Shown here piece by piece: positions 1-13,276 of a stretch of 64,000 nt of DNA (position 1 is the stretch's first letter; the number at the start of each line of letters is the position of its first letter). Source of the DNA: Bolinopsis microptera (lineage: Eukaryota > Ctenophora > Tentaculata > Lobata > Bolinopsidae); assembly GCF_026151205.1 (NCBI RefSeq), contig NC_087084.1:3566845-3630844 (forward strand), read 5' to 3'. The position numbers were made by a program, and so were the translations under genes. Under the pieces are notes generated by a model. The model made no database searches. It was not told the DNA's origin and saw nothing but the letters and a program-made list of their open reading frames with translations.

Positions 1-839
1 AAAAGAGGTCTCGTATTCTGAGTGTGACAAAGTTTACGAAATGTTGCCTTAAAGCCGTTCGATCACTGCCCTTTAGGCCTACATTGTATCATAATTGTTA
101 GATTGACCTAATCTACTATATTTTAGACCAAAAAATGCTAATTGGGCAGCTATGGTAAACAATGTCACAAAAATGTGACATTCTTTACATAATAGTGCCT
201 AAAAGCAATACATTTTATTTTTGAGCAGTGCATATGGGAGTATGGGTCACGTGGCTAATGTTCAGAACTTATGAACACGCTAGATTAATATATGTTAAAA
301 TTAAACCACTATCGTCAAAAACGCTGTTTTAGAAATTTACCAATTTCCTCAAACTTCAATGAACGTGTCCTTGTAGTAAGTTTAAAATATTTATGTAATT
401 TCCGGTTAGGAGGAACATTATTTATGAGTAGCAATTACCATTAACAATGATGGGTGTTAAACGCTTCGTGACGATGGTATTTTGTGGGATGCAGATTGCA
501 GAACGTCTGACTTGTTAAAATCTATTCTACCTCGCAGTAACCTCCAACTTTTGTTTAATCTTGTGGATTGGGTTTAGTGAGCGGTACGGACTTCAGGACA
601 ACAACACAAACTATGTGTTGTTGTCGTAATTTAAGGTCATTTAATTTGACAACTCTGTGGTGTCGGCGTGTCTTTGTTATTTGATATTTCTTTATTGAAC
701 TCGTACCTATGCGACCGTTGTGGTGATTAAAATGTTGATGTCAGCGAACATGAATGTTAAATAACCAACTAGTGGCCGTGTAGTGTGTACCTAAGTTAAG
801 GTCCTAGACGGTGGGCATGTAACCGTATTACTATTAGTT
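1..839. other. Non-coding, no gene seen
   Basis: AT-rich sequence with no open frame of note and no recognised repeat family. One CACGTG lies near 249. Nothing else could be supported. Confidence 0.5.
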
Positions 840-1610
840 TTGACACGTGACAATGATTCTGGGCTTTGGTTGGTAAATATTGGAAGCTGATTGGTTAATT
901 GCAGTCACGTGCCTACAGATTTAGGGTGCACCTCTCAATATCCTAACCGTGATTAAACGATGTGGACTAAAAACAACAAAATAATCGATAATCAGCCAAA
1001 AGAAGTCAACCGGTTCCAAACAAATATCAGAATAAGTCAACTATAAGTTAAAATAATTTAGTATGCAAGTCAACTATAAGTTAAAATAAGTAAAACCTCG
1101 GTTAAAAACCCACCTAACACTCATCACCTGGCACTAATAAACCTAATAAAACACGTACTGTATGTCTCCGGAAATCCTTCTTCTACTCGTTCCACGTTAG
1201 CTGGAAGGAACATCTAGCTAATAATTTGTGGCGTACATAAATTCTTCGGATTTTCCTTGGACGTCAAAGGAAGGGAAAATAACACGGGATATTATGACAT
1301 GCTAGGGATCATGATACGATATAATGTCTTCATCTAAACTATTAGTGATTCCCCTTTCCCGAAATATTCAACCGTTTGTAGAATATTCTGGAATAATCTA
1401 AGCGTTTATGGTAACTTCTGAAATAAACCGTTCGTGGTTATTTCAACCACCTTTTAAAAGTGGATAGTCTCCACTTTTTACGAAAACCTATCGTTTTACC
1501 TGTCAATAGGTGTCGACAGCTCTTCTAAAAACCCGTCCCTGTTCTGATTGGTTGAGCGCAAGCACGTGGGCAAATACTGGCCTCTGATTGGTTAGCACCA
1601 TAACCACGTG
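840..1610. promoter_or_regulatory. Cluster of NF-Y (CTGATTGG) plus E-box (CACGTG) composites
   Basis: Three copies of CTGATTGG (inverted CCAAT box, NF-Y type) are each followed by CACGTG: 887-894 with 906-911 (11-nt gap), 1544-1551 with 1563-1568 (11-nt gap) and 1584-1591 with 1605-1610 (13-nt gap). A further CACGTG is at 844-849. NF-Y and bHLH-zip factors (USF/TFE3/MITF type) are known to act together on closely spaced CCAAT and E-box sites, so a promoter or enhancer role is a reasonable inference. No transcript start is visible. A 21-nt direct duplication lies at about 1036-1100. Confidence 0.5.
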
Positions 1611-2124
1611 ACTTACCCTAGTTTTTCTTACTGGATAGTATCTGTCCCGAGTTGATAAGATCGTCATGAGATCGCTCGCTGATAATTATAACTTTACAAG
1701 TCACCCGAGTCTGTTTTTATGTATTGTGAGGTAGTTACTAGTTTATTATTAAAACTCAGACATCCTGAAAATATGTCCCACGAACCTACAACGTGACTTA
1801 ACACTTTGGGTGGGACTTTCTGATAACCCCCCAGACTGTAATGCTTCTGATTCCCGTTCTAATCTTTATGTTTCGGGATCTTTGTTATATAGTGCTCGCA
1901 TTATGGCACTTGTGATATGTTAAATATGTTAACTATGTTAAATACATTACTTATTGTTACTGTGATGCTGTATTTAGCTAATACCAACACACCTTGTTTG
2001 TTGTGGTATTTGTCGCTGTGTGTTTGTCTAGTTTGTCTAGAGCCAAAACTACTTTTGTTACTTATTCTGTGACACCCTTTGTAGCGGACAACAGCTTGTT
2101 TTAGAGTATTGGTCACGTGACAGT

Positions 2125-2254
2125 TCACTCTGCTTCACTTTCACTCTGCTTCACTTTCACTCTGCTTCACTTTCACTCTGCTTCACTTTCACTTTGCTTC
2201 ACTTTCTCTATGCTTCACTTTCCCTCTGATTCACTTTCTCTCTACTTCAGATTT
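2125..2254. repeat. Minisatellite, about 15-bp unit
   Basis: Tandem units of the type CTGCTTCACTTTCACT run through this interval and decay towards the 3' side. The open frame across it (leucine/serine-rich) is a by-product of the repeat and not a gene. Confidence 0.85.
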
Positions 2255-2896
2255 CTTGCTAAGTTACTTCTGCCTGTGCCCTGTAAAAACGAGAATGTTG
2301 ATATCATGCATTAACTTGATGTTAATGTTAAAGATAATGTTAAAGTTAAAATGAATAACCACGCAAATTGCTCTGTCCCTTACAACGAATTGGTTGCCAT
2401 TGGTACCCCCCCGTTCGAGGTCTCGGACGTGAATGTAAATTTGGTAAACCTGCAAGTTTTCCTTTAGTAAGGTTTGTGTCTTGTTTTAGAGGACGACAGT
2501 TTGTTCTCGAAGCTTGATCACGTGACCCAGTTAAAGAATGTTGAGATGTGAATTTTAATCTGCTAAACCTACACGTTTTCCATTTCTATTAGTATTAACA
2601 TGATTAAGTTCGAGTCTGGTGTGCGAGGTACGTGTTTTGTGGTACTAGTTGTAAGTTCGTACCATGGCTCCGTTCTAACCATGTCTCAGGACTCGGTATT
2701 ACTTTTAATTCACTTATATTCAGTACAATTCGGTACATTTTCTTTAAATTTAATTTGTGTTTCAGTTTGATATTCGTTTCACCTAAATTTGTAGCTAGTC
2801 TGATAGAATTCAAAGGGTATAATCATAGTGTGCCATTTGCTGCTCCCATTTCGACGTGCCATCCGACCATCGTTCATTGTTTTCTGTCCAGTAATT

Positions 2897-3240
2897 GACG
2901 ATCACGTGACAGAACTATGTACGATCACGTGACAGTACTATGTACGATCACGTGACAGTACTATGTACGATCACGTGACAGTACTATGTACGATCACGTG
3001 CCAGTAATATGTACGATCACGTGACAGTACTATGTACGATCACGTGACAGTACTATGTACGATCACGTGACAGTACTATGTACGATCACGTGACAGTACT
3101 ATGTACGATCACGTGACAGAACTATGTACGATCACGTGACAGTACTATGTACGATCACGTGACAGTACTATGTACGATCACGTGACAGTACTATGTACGA
3201 TCACGTGACAGTACTATGTACGATCACGTGACAGTAATAT
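2897..3240. repeat. 23-bp tandem array, each unit with a CACGTG E-box
   Basis: Fifteen head-to-tail units of 23 bp with core GATCACGTGACAG and tail TACTATGTAC. Most are identical; a few carry single changes (AGAACTA for AGTACTA, GTGCCAG for GTGACAG, AGTAATA near the end). TCACGTGAC resembles the site of MITF/TFE-type bHLH-zip factors. The unit length is seen directly; a regulatory role is inferred. Confidence 0.95.
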
Positions 3241-3489
3241 GACCACATTCATTAATTGAGTAAAGTCGGTAAAACCTAAGAATTTTTCGGGATGACAGTC
3301 GACAGAACAGCACGATAGATAAATTCCTGATTGTAGAAATGTTGTCAATTTGAGTCAGAACCCTATTTAGGGGGGCAGTGCACGGCGAATGTAAATTGTA
3401 AATGCACGGTTAATTAATAGAGGTAGAATTGACATAGGCTTAAGGTTACACACGAAAGTCGAAACCAATGCTTGGGGAAAAGAAATAGT

Positions 3490-3578
3490 TCCAGTTAATA
3501 AAAACACTGTAAATAGAGACACAGTAAATAGAGACGCTGTCAATATCGACACGGTAAATAGAGACACAGTCAACAGAG
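3490..3578. repeat. Short minisatellite
   Basis: Four to five imperfect units related to GACACAGTAAATAGA. A small cluster of AAGCCATCTAA units follows at about 3715-3760. No coding potential. Confidence 0.7.
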
Positions 3579-6500
3579 GTTCGACTGTAACCTACGTTTC
3601 CACTAGATTACCAGACACATTTCTCCATTTATCTTCATCTGCAACAAGTAAAACGGGAATAACATATACCCTACTAGTAAACGGTGCTAAAAATAGCCAG
3701 TCAACCTCTTTAAAAGCCCTCTCAAGCCATCTAAAGCCATCTAAAAGCCATCTAACAAGTCACCCACATCAGAGTTCTGACTTTCTTCAGAACTCTAGGT
3801 GCGATATGGTTGGGACAGCTGGTGACAGTCCTGTGACAGGTTACACACGAAGTAGGCACGCCCCGGGGTTGTTGTAGAAACACATAGTTATCTCTAAATA
3901 TTGGAAAATGTGACGTATTATTATTATACCCGAGTAGTACTTTTTATTTTGAAACTTTTACAAGAACCTCGCATATTTATTATTTATGTTGTATTTTTAG
4001 AGGATATTTTGGCGTAACATTACGATGAATTGGTCGAGTTGTCTGATCTTCACGCTGAGAGGGTGTACCAGCGTTCACTTGTCAAGATAAAATATGTATC
4101 ACGCACGCCAGATAGCTCACATTCTCAAAATAACGACGTCTCGGTGCGAGTCACTTTTTGAGCCAATTTCATATAATACGTACACAATTATCGTAGTCAG
4201 TACACAAAAACAGGATCCTCACCTTCCAGTGCCGTATTTGCTGTTAGATTTGCCTTTGTTCAGTATTTAAGATAGCATCTTGTTATGGAATGCTTCATAA
4301 GCTCATTAGCCAATCAAAGGATTTCATCTTTAAAACTTAAATCATGCGCTTATTACAAACTGCTTAGTGTAAGTTAATTTGTCGACAAAATCTAAAAAAG
4401 ACCATTCCGATTTTAATATATTATTATTAATAGGGCGGGTAAATATTCCGAATTCTTGAACGATGCTGGTTTTATGGTACTCCTGCTCACATAAAGGGTG
4501 TTTTCCCTTTTACCCCAGTCGAACTTTCCAAATTAAACGCATTATAACTTTAGAAATCACATTATTGATGCTCATCTGGCGCCGTCGGGAAATTTCCGAG
4601 GTTCTATTTTTAATAGTGCTAGTATCCATTTAATGAACTTAATGTTATTATAAATATATTTATTATTTCCAACTGTCTCTGAAAGCCTGTGGACTCTGAA
4701 ATATATGCTATATACTATAGGCGATTCTTATCGAGGTATGGGAACTTTCTTCTTGATAAAATTACGAGCGGTGACTTGTATTTTAAGTTTATTAGAGACG
4801 CTAACTTACTCTTAACATCCTCAGTAATTTCTGATAAGTCCCCGTTTACTGTTATTCTTTAGTCTTACAGCAACTTTAGTCTTTGTTGTTTAGTCTTTTG
4901 TTCAAGAAGTTTTTCTACGTCATTTTAATAATCAAGTAAATACGGAGATTTAGTCGAAGAGAACAATTTGTGTGTTTTTGTTGATGATTTTGTAGAACTT
5001 GATGACCGATTCCCCATGATCCAACTCAGTTCGTAGTGTAAATACGGGCGGTGCATGATAAAAACAACTCACCACAATTAAAACTTTAATTCAGGATATT
5101 ACGATTGATATTTGATACTACGCTTGCTTCCGAAACTACTAATTTGGTAATTGCAAACGTAAACAGATCTTTCATGAAAAAAGAACCCTGTCGTCATTAC
5201 ATAACCATGACATACCAAGTAATTTAAAGTAATTATCATTTCATTAAATCGGCTGAACTCTGTTGTTATTCACCTACTACCTGCGTAGTTATAATTATAT
5301 TTGATAAAGGAGCACAAATAATTATGGATAATCACACCTAAACCTCCACCCCTTCTTCCATGATGACATCTGTACTTACTAAAACTTACAGTTGAAAGCT
5401 GTGACACAATCTCTCGGAGAGACCGTTAGACGAGTTCAGTAATTCGTTTTCTGTTCAGCAGCCGTCGAGGCGGGCTTTAATGGATTGGCAGGTCGCTCTG
5501 TGTGATGACCAGGTCGCTGTCGCACGTGACTTTAGGCTCGGTCATGCTGTTAATCACGTGATAACAGGTGAAGAGGTTTTTAAGGTTCTGTGGTTTAAGG
5601 TAAGGATTATCAGAATGGTTAGTGTTAGGTCTTCAGTTAGGTTTCAAAACCCTAGATATTCTTTATTCTCACCACGTAAGGATCCGTCACGTTATAAGTC
5701 ACGTGCTATGACACATGGGCAGGTGCTGGGTCACGTGGGCGCCCACGTGGTTGTTTGATCCTGTCTGCGGATCAGTTGACTCCTGGTACAGGTCATAGTC
5801 CACCGTCAGCCCATAATCCAGATTATTGGCTACAGTTACTGGCACTTTTATCACTCTTCATACCTGATAGAAATATTATGTGACCCTGATTCAGCCATGA
5901 TGCAACCTTCACAGCTCCCCTATATACTCCTATAGAATGCTGACCCCTGATTGGCTGTTTAACCTCAGGAGGGTTGAGTTCTGCTCCCTTATTGGCAGAT
6001 TAGTGAAAGGTGGAGAGGACCTCCAGTAGATACTGGCCCTACCCGCCATTGTTCGAACGTGTGTGGGAGTGCGTCAAAGTGCTCCTTTATCAAATATTCC
6101 CTTATCTCCCAATTCCAATCCCGGAATTTGAGCGCCTTTTTTGCCCTTCGATTGCCCTCTTGATAAGTCACACCAGTCATTTCAGCTTTTCGATCATTTC
6201 AGTTTTTTAGTTTCCTTGACGTTGTGTTCACGTTGAATAATGAGCTGAAGATTTCTTTAACAATCGCAGTTTATCGTATCACTTTAAAGACACAGCGACG
6301 CCGACCTAACGAATCGTTCTGAAGCAAGATTTGTAAGATTTCCTTCAGTGTTACGTTCGCCTCTGCGGGCAGCTTTGAGGAACATATTTTGTGTTTTTCG
6401 ATCTCCTGATTCTGTATTTAGTTTGTTTGTTGACATATTTTGGGAGTTTCTCCTGAATGTTGTGGTCTTTCTTGTGAATTGTGGTTGTGGTTACCTTAGC

Positions 6501-7037
6501 TTATGAACGACGGATATAAGTTTAAGTTTTAGATTTTCAGATCTCATGCATCGTGGTGTTTAATAGCTTGGTCTCGTATGTGCGTTTTACTTTCAATGGT
6601 ATGCTTCATCATGGAGTTGTGTATTGTAGCTTGTTCCTTTTTGTTGGTTGTTATTTTGCTTTGCAATTTATCTGAAATGGCCAACTAACAGATAGTCCCC
6701 TTATTTGCTGCCAATCCCCTTCCTTTAGTCATTATTCCAGTGATTTTGTACTTTTGTAAAACTGCAATTTGAACAGTTTGTCTCTTTCATTAAATCCAAG
6801 TTTTGGATGCGAGTCTTGAAACACCCTGTATATTCTCTTCCTACCTTGTTCAACCTTCACAATTTCTCTGATCCCGGACCACGCTGGATTTCCTCCTGGA
6901 GTACTACATTTGTATATTCTCGCCAACTTTCTAGTTTTTTAAACCTTGTTGTTGTTTCCATTTTTGTTGTTCTTTGTCGCACGCATTTTCCCTTTCTCCA
7001 GACTAATTAATTAATTAAATAATTAACTCTCAGAACA
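3579..7037. other. Non-coding region upstream of the RhoGEF gene
   Basis: No gene recognised. CACGTG recurs at about 5523, 5557, 5699, 5731 and 5745, with ATTGG boxes near 5950 and 5990. The last 30 bases before the RhoGEF start are AT-rich and end in an acceptor-like CTCTCAG at 7028-7034, suggesting a 5'UTR intron or a spliced-leader acceptor. Confidence 0.5.
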
Positions 7038-10000
7038 ATGGTGCACGTTAAAAACTACCCATGTTCCTGTTGCGAGGATTGTGTGTTTATCCCCTACGTT
7101 AGCTACGAGGCTGGTAAGGGCAGTCTCAGAGCTGCTAAGAGGAGGTTCATCTGTACTGATAATATTGTAAGTGGTCTATTGTGACGTCATTAATTAATTA
7201 ATTAATTGATAAGTTCAACACTGCTATGTAATGAATAATTTGAGAAGGTTCTCGTTTAAGATGATTAAATTGAAGAATTGGTATCGTGATGTTGTTAGGT
7301 ATTGCTTATAAAATTTTAAGTATAGTGTATACTGAGTGAAAATTAATTTTAATAAGCCAACAATTTATAGGCGGGGTTGAAACAGTATCTGATATTTTTG
7401 ATAATAGAATTGCATTTGTGTCCGTACAGATTAGGTTATATACTGGTAATATCAACTAACTTCGAACAATCATTCAATTTTAATCCTATTAATAACCCCC
7501 CACATCATGTTAAGGACCCCACTAAGTCTGTATAAATCTATTATAACTAGAATTGAAGTAGTAGTTTGTTAATTGTAATATTATTAGAAATTCAAGTCAT
7601 TAATAACCATGTTCCAAGCAAGATAGGTTTGGATACTAGAAAAATTTGAAAATTATCGAGGGATCGCGAATATTAAAATTAAATCACCGCAATTTCAACT
7701 TCCTGGCGATATTACTATTATATGGTAATATTCTCATTACATCGTTTTATAACTTTCCTGTTTAATTTTTCATTTCCTCAAACAATGAATCAGGAACTAG
7801 TTTTCACATCATCACTATCAGGAACTGAAATGAAAATCCGTCGTCAGGAAATTAAATTCTGCAAGATTTGCTCCGCGGTGTCAGCAATGAGCATACAGTT
7901 TCTAGCAACTTATAACGCTTAATTAACACCTCTGTCACTAATTCAATTCAATAGTCAACAATAATTATTTCCTGCAATTTTCTGCAATTATCTACCGGAT
8001 ATCTAGCAATCTTCCGGGAGATTTTCGACAGATATAGGAAAAAAATGTCGGGAGATGAACAATTTTCCGGGTAATGATAAAGTCGATAATATCCTTTTAA
8101 CAATTAATTAGTTTATTAACACTCAATTAATTACTTAATTAACAGTTCATTGTTTCAGTTACGAATCTCCCAAGAGGTTGACGAACAGGATGTTAGACAT
8201 CAAGATAAAGGATCACCAAGAAGGATTACGATAATGCAGGTAAGCATCACCGAATTAAGCAAATAATTGTATTTTATAAGTCTTTGTAGTGAACTGATTT
8301 CTTTTTGATATCTTCGGCACCGTAATATAAAACCAAATAAACACATTATTGTGGCTGCTCTATTTTTATGAAATGTGAAATGTGAACCGGTTTATTCAGG
8401 GGGTGAATAAAATGCAGATAATAATTAAATATTACCAAGTTGTAGCAGCTTATTAACAATCTGATTAAGTTGTGCGTTGTTATTGATTCTCATTTGATGA
8501 TCCCTTCGAGAAAATGTCTTGTTTTTTTTCTTCTGAATAGTCTCAGTAATGACAATGTTCTAATGAAGGTAAAAATATCACGTACCGACATTTCTTCGTC
8601 ATACTCACATTCCCAAATAATTTGTTATATTTTAGTGTTGAAAGTATTAATGAAAGTATTAAATACTTTCATCACTACTATTAACAAATAATTTGATAAT
8701 ATGAGTATGACGTAGAAATCTCCTATCTATCTACCTTTATTAGAACATTGTCATCACTGAGTCTACTCAGAAAAAAAACAGAAATTTTCTTGAAAGCTTA
8801 TTAACAGTTTCATATTTATAGCGGCTCTAATTTCAAAGTAAACCCGACCTGCATTACAAATATATTTCTAATATTCTGATCAGTAAAATGCTGGCCCAAT
8901 AAATTTCGCTAACAAAACCGGTGGCCTCTGTAATATAAGGTAGCATTAGAAAATCAACACTCCAAACTAAATAAATCATGCTCATTTCATAATATTGACT
9001 ATACGAGCATTATGAAATGAATCTTTTCGTTTTTGTGGCCGTTATTACTATCTACAGATAAGCTCTTATTTGTAGATAAGGATATCTTATCTTATTGATA
9101 AGGTTGTTTTCCATCTAACTACATATTATATCACTTTCCTCTCACTTGCCTACTGATCAACTGTTAACCAATCATGTCTGTCACCAATTAGTTCTTTTGA
9201 AATTTGGTCGGCATTTTAGCTTGTCCCCTCACCAAAAATTATCTGTTGTATCTAGATAACAACTCAATCGTTATCAGTTGATAAGGATTTTTCACGTAAA
9301 CACAACACTTACCTGCTAACCGGTTATCGATTAACCTTCCCTGTGTTGAGCATTAACGCAAATTAGCGTGACAAAATGTTGTTACTCCGTTACAATTTCA
9401 AGTTTGACACAATTTCAAGTTTGACATTTGACAGTTTACACTATTATATATAATACACCTGTATTATAACAGCAGAGGTTTATGAGTATTTTATTAACCG
9501 TAATAATATGTGCAATTTAAGACTACGCGGGTGGTAAATCACCACTCCAGATTTGTTTGAGTTCATATTACTCAATATGGGCTTTCATAACTCAACATGG
9601 TTCTCCGTCAGTCTATTTATAGCACACAGCTTTCCCAATCTGTCAAGCTATCCATGATATCGGTTAATATGGTGGTATGATTCTCTACAGTTCGGGGTCA
9701 GGAGTCATAATATGAAACTTTTTACTGTTTATAGCTCTGTCTTTAATTTTCTATATTATATACAGCGTAAACTGTCGAATGTCAAACTTTAAATAGGACT
9801 GAGTCGTGCTGGTATTTTAGGAATGCTGTGCGCGTTTTTAAGACTCTGTTTGGGGGGGTCAGTTCGCATTATTGTTAGTTCATCCGTTTATTTTGAGTTA
9901 AGCTATTGAGTTGTTGTTAACAAACTTTTTGTTGATTGTGTATCAAGTTGTTGTTAACAATTTTTTGTTGATTAAGTTATTGAGTTATTACTTTTTATTG

Positions 10001-13000
10001 ACTAATTTTGTTTCAGCGTATGAGTACGATGTCAGGAAAACAGAGACTAAATCCAGAGTGGGTAAGACAGAAGGTTATAGAGGAGATAATTAATTACGAG
10101 GAGGGATATGTTAAGAACCTTAAAGACGTTATTGAGGTAATTTTATAATTAGTTAATTAGTTTTATTAGACATTTCTACGGCTGCTTGGTTGAGATCATA
10201 TAGAATATTTGTTTTTGGAACCTTAATCTTATATAATTACATGTACGATTGGATTGCAATTGCTGGATATTTTATTTACATTAACTTTAACAGGGTCCCT
10301 TAAAAGAAGCTAGACTCAGAAAAGATCTTTTCAACGATAACCAGATAGAACGACTTTTCAATAATATCGAAGAACTTTTCGAATTTCAGGTAAAATTAAT
10401 TTTCTGTGGATTAGATAATTTAAATTATTCATAATCCATTATATTGTATCATATTTCAAATATTATTTGGAATCCATTTTGATGTCCTATTGATAATCCC
10501 TCCACTCTCCAGCTTGTGCCTAGAACTAACAACTCTTACAAAAAAACTCAGTCCATAACAACCAGTCTATATTCTCTATAACCAACAACATATAACAACT
10601 AACTAATTAGTTAATTAATTTTGTAAATATATTTAATATAAACCCCATCTTATCAGGTTCAGTTTCTGGAGTCACTAAAGAACCGATTAAAGACAATCGT
10701 ACACAAATCAGAAATAGGGGATACGTTTACAGAGTACCAGGACAAATTCGTGGATATTTATAGCAGGTTAGTGATTAATAAGTTTGTTAATTGATAAGTT
10801 TGTTAATTGATAAGTTTGTTATTTGATAAGTTTGTTAATTAATAAGTTTGTTAATTATTCAATAATTTTGTTTGTTATCTGCTATTATTATCATCCGATA
10901 TTCTGGGTCACGTCATTTTAATTTAAATGACGCTACTCGCCGACTTAGCCGACTCAGTAAAACTTTTAATTCAGAGCTTTTCTCCACCTTGTAAGACTAG
11001 ACTTTTTGAGTACTGCTGGAACTTTAAAATTCGCTGATTATGTTATGCAAGCTCCGCCCTAATTCCGTTTTAACCGAAATTACGTAACCACATAACACTG
11101 CAACACGATGACACGATGACAACACTAACAGATATGTTGTAATTTATTAAATTACTAAATTAGCACTGCATACCAGACAAAATACTTTATCAGAGACAAT
11201 TCCTTATCCAACACGTGACACTAACATTACGTATTATTATTCAGGTACTGCAATAATCACAGTAGCGCACTCGCTGAGTACACGATACTAAATCAACACA
11301 TGATTTACACCATCTTCTTCGAATCATGTAGACTACTTAAAGACATGGAGAGCATCCCGTTAGATGGGTAGGTTATTAAATAAATATATTTATAGTTTCC
11401 TTTATTTTAGTTATTTAGTTAATCATTGGGTTAGAACTTTTGCCGAGCTCTATTTTTTCCCTTTCTTATCCTGTCAAATGTGTAAATTTAATTTCTTAAT
11501 GTTTGATTAATTACGGTTAATACTCTGCAGGTATTTATTAAAACCGGTTCAAAGGATTTGTCAATATCAGCTACAACTTAAAGAACTACTGAAATACACT
11601 ACCTCAACACACCCCGATCACGCCAAGGTAACATTTCTTACACATTTCTTACACATTTCTTACACATTTTGTACACATTTCTTACACATTTCTTACACAT
11701 TTCTCACACATTTCTTACACATTTCTTACACATTTTTTACACATTTCTTACACATTTCTTACACATTTCTTACACATTTCTTACAGATTTCTTACACATT
11801 TTTTACACATTTCTTACACATTTCTTACACATTTCTTAAGTACGTACTACTCACATATAAATCAGAATGATCTGTCTCATGAAATGTTCAAACCAATCAG
11901 CTCGCAGTTCCGAACGGGAATATACGAGGGTTGCTTGTTCAACAGTTGTTCAACAGTTGCTTGAGCCTTGAACTTGCATCATAAAAGTTAGTAGGCTTTA
12001 AAGTTCAATATTTAGTTCTTAATTAATAAAAGTTTGTCTCTCAGGTAAAAGATGCAGAGTGTATCATGAGCAAAGTTGCTTCAACCGTAAATGAAAGGAA
12101 GAGAAGAACAGAGAATATCAACAAATTAGCACAGTGGCAGTCAACTATAGAGGACTGGAGAGGGGAGGATATCTTAGTCAAGTCCAGCATCATGATCCAC
12201 AGTGGAAGTCTTTACAAGATTAGCGCAGGCAACAAACAGCTGCGGAGATTTTTCCTGTTTGATAAGCAGCTGGTGTATTGTAGGAAGGTGCTAGGAAGTG
12301 GAAAATTGCAGTACAAAGGAAGGATAAACTTGGATCAGTGCCAAACTGTTAATCTGGACGATAATTCAGGTATTTTATTTTTTAATCCATTTTTCATGTG
12401 ATATTTTCTTCCTCAATTCAATAATTCTATTAATTATTCAATTAATTATTTTATTACTTTTTAAATTAATTACTTAATTTATCATTAAATTAATTATTTG
12501 ATAACTCTACAGAACCGGGTGTTGTGAACGGCTGGAAGATGGAAAACAGAGTTAAAAACAAATGGATTGTTTTGTTTTGCAAGAAAAGTTCAGATAAAAC
12601 GGCCTGGTTAGACGCACTGAAAGAGGAACGTCGACAGGTTCGTTAATTAAGTTATTAAATAATTAGGTTCGTTAATTAAGTTAATCAATTAAATAATTAA
12701 TATTATTCGTTAATTAAGTTATTAAATAATCAGGTTTTTATAATATATCGTTTTATATAATTAGTTTTATAATAATTCGTTTTATATAATTAGTTTAATG
12801 TGTTCTGCAGACTTTACTACCCGAGGAAGTGCAGCAAAACACATGCGACTGCGATTTACCAATTTGTGATTCCTTACAGCTAAACTTTAACTAAGTTGAC
12901 ACCCCACATTTTAGCTGACACCCCACATTTTAGCTGCTTAAACAATCTTTGATATCTTATAATCGTTTATTATTTGATGAAAGCTTAAAATCTAACATTT

Positions 13001-13276
13001 TCTTTGCAGGTGGAGCTTGATGAGGAAAATAATTTCGTGATACCTGAAGCACAGAAACAAGCCGCGTACGTCCAGGTCACCAGATCTAACTCAACTCGAA
13101 GCAAAAAGCTTAACTCTTTTTCGCATAAATATAAGTCAACTTCAGATTTAAGAAACAGTTTATTAGTGGACCCAATCCCTAGGGACAGTAAAAGTAAATC
13201 AAATAAAAAGTTAAAAGGGTTTTCTAATAAGATGTTTTTAAAAAAGCAGAAGAAGTTGTTACACTTACATGACTAG
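7038..13276 (+). CDS. RhoGEF (DH-PH), ASEF/collybistin (ARHGEF4/SPATA13/ARHGEF9) family
   Basis: Predicted to load GTP onto Rac/Cdc42-type GTPases at membranes. Ten exons join in frame: 7038-7166, 8159-8239, 10017-10136, 10294-10389, 10657-10766, 11245-11367, 11531-11627, 12045-12369, 12513-12637 and 13010-13276, giving 490 aa with GT-AG borders throughout. The DH domain spans about residues 82-280: RQKVIEEIINYEEGYVKNL at its start, and YLLKPVQRICQYQLQLKELL in the last conserved helix. The PH domain spans about 295-402 (SGSLYKIS, FFLFDKQLVYCRK, tryptophan of AWLDAL). The tail is lysine-rich. The family's N-terminal SH3 domain is absent. Residues 9-15 instead form a cysteine cluster, CSCCEDC. 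The usual Pro in the K-Y-P motif is Gln. The start is chosen as the first in-frame ATG, 4 nt after an acceptor-like CTCTCAG. An unseen upstream exon is possible. Confidence 0.88.
8515..8782. repeat. Foldback (near-palindrome) in RhoGEF intron 2
   Basis: The left arm starting near 8519 (TTTTCTTCTGAATAGTCTCA) is repeated inverted at about 8720-8780. Pairing extends inward past the TCATACTCA segments to the centre near 8655. The inner part of the arms matches the sequence found again at about 32290 and 37370. Probably two inverted copies of one small mobile element. Confidence 0.7.
10767..10860. repeat. 17-bp minisatellite at the start of RhoGEF intron 5
   Basis: Five or so units of TAAGTTTGTTAATTGA directly follow the splice donor. 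Intronic, no coding role. Confidence 0.8.
11628..11838. repeat. 11-bp minisatellite in RhoGEF intron 7
   Basis: About nineteen tandem units of ACACATTTCTT with occasional G or T changes. The array starts directly at the splice donor after exon 7. Confidence 0.95.

Noticed and set aside
5480-5758. 92-aa open frame near CACGTG motifs
   Set aside because: No domain, no splice context and composition driven by E-box words; no support as a gene.
12808-12895. Possible extra RhoGEF exon after TCTGCAG
   Set aside because: It reaches a stop with no convincing donor, and exons 9 and 10 join in frame without it and match the family.
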